The notes below the pieces were generated by a model. That model saw only the letters and a list, made by a program, of their open reading frames with translations, did no database searches and had not been told where the DNA came from. Both the position numbers and the translations under genes were made by a program. This document shows, in pieces, positions 15,672 to 19,800 of a DNA stretch of 19,800 bases. The stretch is from UBA9676 sp036522155. GTDB taxonomy: Bacteria; Actinomycetota; Actinomycetes; Streptosporangiales; Streptosporangiaceae. The stretch covers positions 1 to 19,800 of the forward strand of contig DATDGI010000383.1 of assembly GCA_036522155.1 (NCBI GenBank), read 5' to 3'. Every line of letters begins with the position of its first letter. The first letter of the stretch is position 1.

Positions 15672-16013
15672 CTACCAGCCGAGGTCGCGGAGGCGGGCGT
15701 CACCGATGCCGAAGTGGTGGCCGACCTCGTGGATCACCGTGCGCCTGACCTCGGCCACGACCTCGTCCTCAGTGGAGCAGACCGCGCAGATCGCGAGCCG
15801 GTAGATGGTGATCCGGTCGGGCAGCACCCCGGCGTACCAGGTGGTCCGGCGGGTGAGCGGGATCCCCTGGTAGAGGCCGAGCAGCCCGGGCGGCCCCGGT
15901 TCGTGCTGGACGGTGACGGCGACGTTGCTCATCAGCCGCCCCAGTTCTTCCGGCAGGCTGTCCAGCGCCGCCGCGACCATCTCCTCGAACCGCTCCGGAT
16001 CGACCTCGATCAC
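15672..16013 (-). CDS. zincin-like metallopeptidase (PF06262 family)
   Basis: This 113-residue protein matches the small zincin family common in actinomycetes. The metal site HEVGHHFGIGD at 95-105 supplies His95, Glu96, His99 and probably Asp105. The N-terminus ERFEEMVAAALDSLPEEL (8-25) and the LYQGIPLTRR segment (48-56) are also typical. No substrate is known for the family, and no signal peptide or membrane span is seen, so it should be cytoplasmic. The GTG start is 1 nt after GGAGG, tighter than ideal, but the family's N-terminus begins here and the next Met would cut into it. It follows the putative anti-sigma gene by 54 bp on the same strand. Confidence 0.88.
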   Translation of the reverse strand: MIEVDPERFEEMVAAALDSLPEELGRLMSNVAVTVQHEPGPPGLLGLYQGIPLTRRTTWYAGVLPDRITIYRLAICAVCSTEDEVVAEVRRTVIHEVGHHFGIGDARLRDLGW

Positions 16014-16067
16014 GCCTCCATTGTCGGCCGCCGGCGGGAGTGGGGGCCGCGCGGCCGGGGGCGGCGG

Positions 16068-16586
16068 TCAGCGGGGGCGGCGGGGCGGGCGTGGGCGCCG
16101 GGGAACCGGGCGGCCGGTGACCGGCGGCCGGTAGCCCCAGCCGGACGGCTCCTTGCGTACGGTGGCGGGCAGCCGGGCGATCCGGGCCAGCGCCTGCGCC
16201 AGCCCGGACCGGCCACCGCCTGCGGCGCCGGCCACGGTCGCCACCACGGCCGCCACGGCGGCGACATGCACCCAGGTGCGGGCCGGGGCCGGGCTGCTGG
16301 CCGCGGCCGGGCCGGGCCGGGCCGGAGCGGCGGGCAGGGCCGGAGCGGCGGGCAAGGGCTGGGCGTCGATGTCGGCGGCGAGGCTGCTGAGCAGGCGCAA
16401 CGCCGGTTCCAGCGCCCGCGGCGACCGCAGGCTCCGGCCGCCGAGCAGATTGATGATCGCTTCCGAGCGGCGGATCCCGCTCAGGTCAACGGCGGCCGCG
16501 CGGTGCTCGCCCCGGGCATCGGCGGGCAGCGTGAGCACCGTGTCCGGTGTCACGCTCGGCGCCCCCGGCCCGCGCCCCGTGATCAC
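16068..16586 (-). CDS. putative RsdA-like anti-sigma factor (membrane-bound)
   Basis: The 172-residue product has a cytoplasmic N-terminal region, one span at about 104-124 and a basic, Pro/Arg-rich C-terminal tail outside. The segment VDLSGIRRSEAIINLLGG at 33-50 followed by LRLLSSLAADIDAQPLP at 63-79 resembles the sigma-binding region of RsdA, the anti-sigma-D factor, where a DLxxVxxDDALLDAL helix precedes LLLAWRDDVDAEPLP (recalled, not aligned). The GTG start overlaps the sigma gene TGA as GTGA, so the pair is translated together, the usual arrangement for a sigma factor and its inhibitor. It would hold the sigma factor at the membrane until released, perhaps by proteolysis; that is inference. 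The linker holds an 18-bp tandem repeat (16319-16354), giving two LPAAPA units. Confidence 0.68.
   Translation of the reverse strand: MITGRGPGAPSVTPDTVLTLPADARGEHRAAAVDLSGIRRSEAIINLLGGRSLRSPRALEPALRLLSSLAADIDAQPLPAAPALPAAPARPGPAAASSPAPARTWVHVAAVAAVVATVAGAAGGGRSGLAQALARIARLPATVRKEPSGWGYRPPVTGRPVPRRPRPPRRPR
16319..16354. repeat. 18-bp tandem repeat in the anti-sigma linker
   Basis: GGGCCGGAGCGGCGGGCA occurs exactly at 16319-16336 and 16337-16354. It encodes two Ala/Pro-rich hexads on the minus strand, just before the membrane span. Confidence 0.8.
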
Positions 16587-17323
16587 GCAATCGACTCCTC
16601 GACCGCGAGCGCGCGCAGCCTGGCCAGTGCGCGGTGCTGCGCAACGCGTACCGCTCCTGCCGACATACCAAGAACATTACCCGTCTCTTCGGCCGACAGG
16701 CCGGTTACAACCCGTAGTATCAGCAGGTCACGCAGGTGCCCGGGGAGCCGGTCGAGCAGGGCCCGGGCGCGTTCGGCCTCCAGGTAGGCGACCACCGTCT
16801 CCTCCGGGCCCGGCTGCTCGTCCGGGCCGTCCGGCAGTTCCTCGGTGGGCACGGCCAGCTTGGCCGCGTTACGCACCGCGTCGGCCACCTTGTGCGAGGC
16901 AATTCCGAACACAAATGACGCAAAAGGGCGCCCCATATCCCGATAACGGGGAAGCGCGGAAAGCACAGCTATGCATACTTCCTGGGCCACATCGTCCGCG
17001 ACGTGGTAATGACCGGCAATTCGCCCAAGCCGGGCCCGGCAATAACGGACAATCATTGGCCGGATGTGCTCAAGCAGCGACTCGATCGCCGCGGGCTGGC
17101 CACGGGCGGCCAGCGTGGTGAGATCGCGCAGGACGGGACCGTCCGCCCGGGTGCCGGTGGCAGCGCGAACCGCCTCGGTTCCGGTGCTGGTAGCCGCGTG
17201 GGGGGCCGCTTCCGGCCGGTCCGGCGGGTCAGCCCAGCCCGCCGCGCCCGGCCTGCCCGCAGGGGCCAGGCCCGGCGACCATCTGCCGTCCGCCACCGAC
17301 TGGATGGAAATTCCCTCCGTCAC
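16583..17323 (-). CDS. sigD: SigD/ShbA-type RNA polymerase sigma factor
   Basis: This 246-residue reading has a variable 60-residue N-terminus and then a typical sigma-70-family core. Region 2 is at about 78-152, with DDVAQEVCIAVLSALPRYRD and FASFVFGIASHKVADAVR. Region 4 is at about 186-240, with LPGHLRDLLILRVVTGLSAEET and the helix-turn-helix VLGMSAGAVRVAQHRALARL. Gene context (groEL1 upstream, anti-sigma, guaB2 and guaB3 downstream) identifies it with SigD of mycobacteria and ShbA of streptomycetes; ShbA is known to drive the principal sigma gene hrdB. The GTG at 17323 is uncertain: no ribosome-binding site precedes it, and the N-terminal extension is low in complexity, so a downstream start is possible. 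A near-consensus promoter lies 90 bp upstream. Confidence 0.88.
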   Translation of the reverse strand: MTEGISIQSVADGRWSPGLAPAGRPGAAGWADPPDRPEAAPHAATSTGTEAVRAATGTRADGPVLRDLTTLAARGQPAAIESLLEHIRPMIVRYCRARLGRIAGHYHVADDVAQEVCIAVLSALPRYRDMGRPFASFVFGIASHKVADAVRNAAKLAVPTEELPDGPDEQPGPEETVVAYLEAERARALLDRLPGHLRDLLILRVVTGLSAEETGNVLGMSAGAVRVAQHRALARLRALAVEESIA

Positions 17324-17412
17324 AACAACATGATGCCCACGTTAACGGGGGGTCTACCTTCATCCAGGCCAGGCAACAGAAAGGTCAGATTGATGTGTCG
17401 CCCAAGCTCTGC

Positions 17413-17441
17413 ACTATACCGAAATTACGGCGAGTAATCAA
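17413..17441 (-). promoter_or_regulatory. near-consensus promoter for the sigD-type gene
   Basis: On the minus strand TTGATT (17441-17436) and TATAGT (17418-17413) are separated by exactly 17 nt. A start near 17406 would give a leader of about 83 nt. The spacer coincides with one arm of the inverted repeat that follows groEL, so hairpin and promoter share DNA. Confidence 0.65.
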
Positions 17442-17463
17442 AGGACTACTCGCCGTAATTTCG
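17420..17463. terminator. perfect 17-bp hairpin after groEL
   Basis: CGAAATTACGGCGAGTA (17420-17436) and TACTCGCCGTAATTTCG (17447-17463) are exact complements around a 10-nt loop. It begins 14 bp after the groEL stop. The A/T-rich base of the stem gives a short U-run in the groEL transcript, supporting a terminator, though the symmetrical DNA could also bind a regulator. Confidence 0.75.
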
Positions 17464-17476
17464 TACCTGGTGTCCG

Positions 17477-19096
17477 CTAGTGGGCGTGCCCGTGACTGTG
17501 CCCATGCCCGTCGGCGGCTGCTTCCTTTTCCGGCTTTTCGCTCACCAGTACCTCGGTGGTGAGCAGCATGCCCGCGATGGAGGCGGCGTTCTCCACGGCC
17601 GACCTGGTCACCTTGACCGGGTCGATCACACCCTCCGCCATCAGGTCGCCGTACGCCAGCGTGGCCGCGTTGAAGCCGTGACCCCGGCCGAGCCCGGCCA
17701 CCTTCTCGACCACGACCGAGCCTTCCTGGCCCGCGTTCTCGGCGATCCAGTGGCAGGGCGCCTTCAGCGCGGTGCGCACCACCGAAACGCCGGTCGCCTC
17801 GTCCCCGGTCTTGCCGAGGTCACCCAGCTCGGCCGCGATGTGCACGAGCACGCTGCCGCCGCCGGCGATGATGCCCTCCTCGATGGCGGCCCGGGTGGCC
17901 GAGATGGCGTCCTCCAGCCGGTGCTTCTTCTCCTTGAGCTCCACCTCGGTGGCCGCCCCGACCCGCAGCACGCACACGCCGCCGGAAAGTTTGGCCACCC
18001 GCTCCTGGAGCTTCTCCCGGTCCCAGTCGGAGTCGGTGTCCTCGATCTCGGCCCGCAGCTGCCGGACCCGGTCGGCGATCGCGTCCGGGTCACCCGCCCC
18101 GTCCACGATCGTGGTGGTGTCCTTGGCCACCACGACCCGGCGCGCGCGGCCCAGCGTCTCCAGCCCGACCAGCTCCAGCTTGAGCCCGAGTTCCTCGCTG
18201 ACCACCTCGCCGCCGGTGAGGATGGCCATGTCGGCGAGCATGGCCTTGCGCCGCTCACCGAAGCCGGGCGCCTTCACCGCGACCACCGACAGCAGCCCGC
18301 GGATCCGGTTCACCACCAGCGTCGACAGCGACTCGCCGTCCACGTCCTCGGCCACGACCAGCAGCGGCTTGTTGGCCTGGGCAATCTTCTCAAGCAGCGG
18401 CAGGAAGTCGGCCATCGAGGAAATCTTGGCCGTGTGCAGGAGCACGTAGGCGTCCTCAAGCACCGCTTCCATGCGGTCCTGGTCGGTGATGAAGTACGGC
18501 GAGATGTAGCCCTTGTCGAACTGCATCCCCTCGGTGAACTCCAGCTCAAGCCCCATGGTCGGCGCTTCCTCGACGGTGATGACGCCGTCCTTGCCGACCT
18601 TGTCGAAGGCTTCCGCGATCACCTCGCCGATCTGGCTGTCCTGTGCGGAGACCGTCGCCACGTGCGCGATGTCCTCGCGCTCGCCCACCTCACGGGCGGC
18701 CTTGACCAGCAGCTCAGAAACGGCGGCGGCGGCCGCGTCGATCCCGCGCTTGAGCGCGATCGGGTTCGCCCCGGCCGACACCGACCGCCGGCCCTCATGC
18801 ACCATCGCCTGGGCCAGCACGGTGGCGGTGGTGGTCCCGTCGCCCGCGACATCGTTGGTCTTGGTGGCTACCTCCTTGGCGAGCTGGGCGCCCAGGTTCT
18901 CGTAGGGGTCCTCAATCTCCACTTCCCGGGCGACGGTGACCCCGTCGTTCGTGACCGTCGGAGCGCCCCACTTCTTGTCGATCACGACGTTGCGGCCGCG
19001 CGGCCCCAGCGTCACCTTCACGGCGTCCGCGAGCCGGTTGACGCCGCGCTCCAGCGCGCGCCGCGCTTCCTCGTTGAACTCCAGCATTTTGGCCAT
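17477..19096 (-). CDS. groEL1: chaperonin GroEL1 (60 kDa)
   Basis: This 539-residue subunit forms the double-ring folding chamber that works with GroES and ATP. The N-terminus MAKMLEFNEEARRALERGV, the nucleotide-binding GPRGRNVVID (31-40) and GDGTTTATVLAQAM (85-98), and the catalytic-Asp region DAISATRAAIEEGI are all present. The C-terminus ends in a His-rich tail (HGHSHGHAH) in place of the Gly-Met repeats of E. coli GroEL. In actinobacteria this tail marks GroEL1, the copy encoded beside groES, and a second groEL2 usually lies elsewhere. The ATG has GAGGT 5 nt upstream. A 14-bp hairpin lies in the 91-bp gap after groES; a strong hairpin follows the stop. HrcA/CIRCE control is expected through the groES promoter. 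Confidence 0.97.
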   Translation of the reverse strand: MAKMLEFNEEARRALERGVNRLADAVKVTLGPRGRNVVIDKKWGAPTVTNDGVTVAREVEIEDPYENLGAQLAKEVATKTNDVAGDGTTTATVLAQAMVHEGRRSVSAGANPIALKRGIDAAAAAVSELLVKAAREVGEREDIAHVATVSAQDSQIGEVIAEAFDKVGKDGVITVEEAPTMGLELEFTEGMQFDKGYISPYFITDQDRMEAVLEDAYVLLHTAKISSMADFLPLLEKIAQANKPLLVVAEDVDGESLSTLVVNRIRGLLSVVAVKAPGFGERRKAMLADMAILTGGEVVSEELGLKLELVGLETLGRARRVVVAKDTTTIVDGAGDPDAIADRVRQLRAEIEDTDSDWDREKLQERVAKLSGGVCVLRVGAATEVELKEKKHRLEDAISATRAAIEEGIIAGGGSVLVHIAAELGDLGKTGDEATGVSVVRTALKAPCHWIAENAGQEGSVVVEKVAGLGRGHGFNAATLAYGDLMAEGVIDPVKVTRSAVENAASIAGMLLTTEVLVSEKPEKEAAADGHGHSHGHAH

Positions 19097-19134
19097 GAGT
19101 ACCTCTGCTTGTGTCTAACCGGCCGGACGCGGCA

Positions 19135-19165
19135 GCGGCCGTGGCCCGCTCCGGGCCACGGCCGC
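19135..19165. terminator. 14-bp hairpin between groES and groEL
   Basis: GCGGCCGTGGCCCG (19135-19148) and CGGGCCACGGCCGC (19152-19165) are exact complements with a 3-nt loop, 22 bp after the groES stop and 38 bp before groEL. Without a T-tract it may act as a partial terminator, a processing site or a stabilising structure that sets the groES:groEL ratio. Confidence 0.65.
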
Positions 19166-19187
19166 GCCGCCTGAGCTGTGCTTACTG

Positions 19188-19499
19188 CTACTTCTCGATG
19201 ATGGCGAGCACGTCGCGGGCGGAGAGCACCAGGTACTCCTCGCCGTGGTACTTGACCTCCGTGCCGCCGTACTTGCTGTACAGCACCACATCGCCGACCT
19301 TGACGTCCATCGGCACGCGCTTGGCCCCGGCGTCATCAAAGCGACCCGGGCCCACCGCCAGGACTTCGCCCTCCTGGGGCTTCTCCTTGGCGGTGTCCGG
19401 GATCACCAGGCCTGACGCGGTGGTCTGCTCGGCCTCGAGCGTGCGGACAACGATGCGGTCTTCGAGCGGCTTGAGAACAACCTTGGTGGCGGTCGTCAC
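19188..19499 (-). CDS. groES: co-chaperonin GroES (10 kDa)
   Basis: This 103-residue protein caps the GroEL ring. Typical are LKPLEDRIVVRTLEAEQTT (9-27), the mobile loop with SGLVIPDTAKEKPQEG (29-44), the VLAVGPGRFDD roof region and the end YLVLSARDVLAIIEK. I chose the GTG at 19499, preceded by GGGGGAGGT about 6 nt upstream; an ATG 36 bp earlier would place this ribosome-binding site inside the gene. Transcription starts about 120 bp upstream at a promoter that overlaps a CIRCE operator. groEL1 follows with a hairpin between them. Confidence 0.96.
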   Translation of the reverse strand: MTTATKVVLKPLEDRIVVRTLEAEQTTASGLVIPDTAKEKPQEGEVLAVGPGRFDDAGAKRVPMDVKVGDVVLYSKYGGTEVKYHGEEYLVLSARDVLAIIEK

Positions 19500-19595
19500 G
19501 ATCTGACCTCCCCCTCCGGAAAGGCGGGCTGACAAATGACTAGAGAGGCGACCGTGGCGGCCTGTCGTCGCGGGTGCCAGACCAGCCTCGTCGCA

Positions 19596-19622
19596 TTAGC
19601 ACTCTACCTTAGTGAGTGCCAG
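19596..19622. promoter_or_regulatory. CIRCE operator (HrcA binding site)
   Basis: TTAGCACTC (19596-19604), 9 nt, then GAGTGCCAG (19614-19622). The left arm matches the CIRCE consensus exactly and the right arm differs at two of nine positions (consensus GAGTGCTAA). It lies just downstream of the groES -10 box, so HrcA bound here would block transcription until heat stress. Confidence 0.92.
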
Positions 19623-19628
19623 TTCCGA

Positions 19629-19658
19629 ACAGTATCGCCCGCCGCGTGGCCCCGTCAA
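19629..19658 (-). promoter_or_regulatory. groES-groEL promoter
   Basis: On the minus strand TTGACG (19658-19653) and TACTGT (19634-19629) are 18 nt apart. A start near 19622 falls at the edge of the CIRCE operator, the usual geometry of HrcA-controlled chaperonin operons. Confidence 0.75.
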
Positions 19659-19679
19659 CTTGAGGGCCAGCCGGCCCGG

Positions 19680-19800
19680 TCAGCCCGCCAGGACACTGGT
19701 CACCGGCAGCGAGGAATTCGCCGGCACGTCCAGCGGGGAGGCGGGCGCGCCGCGGGCGAGCAGTTCCGCGCCCAGCGCCGCCACCATGGCGCCGTTGTCC
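19680..19800 (-). CDS. tsaD: tRNA N6-adenosine threonylcarbamoyltransferase TsaD, C-terminal end (partial)
   Basis: Only the last 39 codons are in the window; the rest lies to the right. They begin DNGAMVAALGAELLARG, the conserved C-terminal TsaD motif (CTDNGAM, with Asp as a metal ligand), and end in a variable tail before TGA. TsaD transfers the threonylcarbamoyl group to A37 of tRNAs that read ANN codons. In actinobacteria it usually lies directly upstream of groES on the same strand, as here. No obvious terminator stands between its stop and the groES promoter 22 bp away. Confidence 0.88.
   Translation of the reverse strand, partial: DNGAMVAALGAELLARGAPASPLDVPANSSLPVTSVLAG

Noticed and set aside
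17480..19174. 564-codon plus-strand frame opposite groEL
   Set aside because: Antisense shadow caused by G/C at third positions; groEL is certain.

Overview
The window is a gene-dense, very GC-rich stretch of roughly 73-75% GC by eye, with GTG starts common and G/C-ending codons dominating. The gene content is that of an actinomycete: GuaB2/GuaB3 tandem, a SigD/ShbA-type sigma factor with a RsdA-type partner, GroES/GroEL1 with a His-rich tail, LpdA-type quinone reductase, DUF5313, a SigE-family sigma factor, and many leaderless-looking starts. Streptosporangiales or a neighbouring order would fit, but the genus cannot be fixed from the sequence. Almost everything is chromosomal housekeeping; I see no phage, insertion sequence, CRISPR array or tRNA/rRNA gene.

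Left part (1-5700): the tail of an unknown gene and a 37-residue membrane peptide precede an acyl-CoA carboxylase alpha chain (biotin carboxylase plus biotin carrier). It is followed by a DUF5313 membrane protein, a SigE-family sigma factor and a single-span membrane protein that is probably its partner, all on the plus strand. lpdA converges on them. A 101-bp divergent gap separates lpdA from a gamma-glutamylcyclotransferase-like gene.

Middle (5700-11100): a bacterial-PH-domain membrane protein and an M20 amidohydrolase form a minus-strand pair. A 519-bp spacer of lower GC with no convincing gene follows. Next come a B12-dependent acyl-CoA mutase large subunit without its cobalamin domain (minus) and a divergent D,D-carboxypeptidase-like exported protein (plus). 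The carboxylase and the mutase together point to propionyl/methylmalonyl-CoA metabolism.

Right part (11021-19800), all minus strand and to be read right to left: tsaD (3' end only), CIRCE-regulated groES-groEL1, sigD-type sigma factor, its putative RsdA-like anti-sigma factor, a zincin metallopeptidase, guaB2-guaB3 and glpD. This resembles the mycobacterial groES-groEL1-whiB3-sigD-rsdA-guaB2-guaB3 order, but no whiB lies between groEL and the sigma gene. The glpD-lpdA and amidohydrolase genes recall a second mycobacterial cluster, so this genome appears to join two blocks that are separate there.

The most interesting signals are regulatory. A near-consensus promoter for the sigD-type gene is interleaved with the perfect 17-bp inverted repeat that should terminate groEL. 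Strong hairpins sit between groES and groEL and before guaB2. A 19-bp operator-like inverted repeat lies between the mutase and the carboxypeptidase. Several genes show a TANNNT box 6-8 nt before the start codon. Family-atypical active-site residues occur in the cyclotransferase, the D,D-peptidase and GuaB3. I did not find an undescribed multi-gene system.
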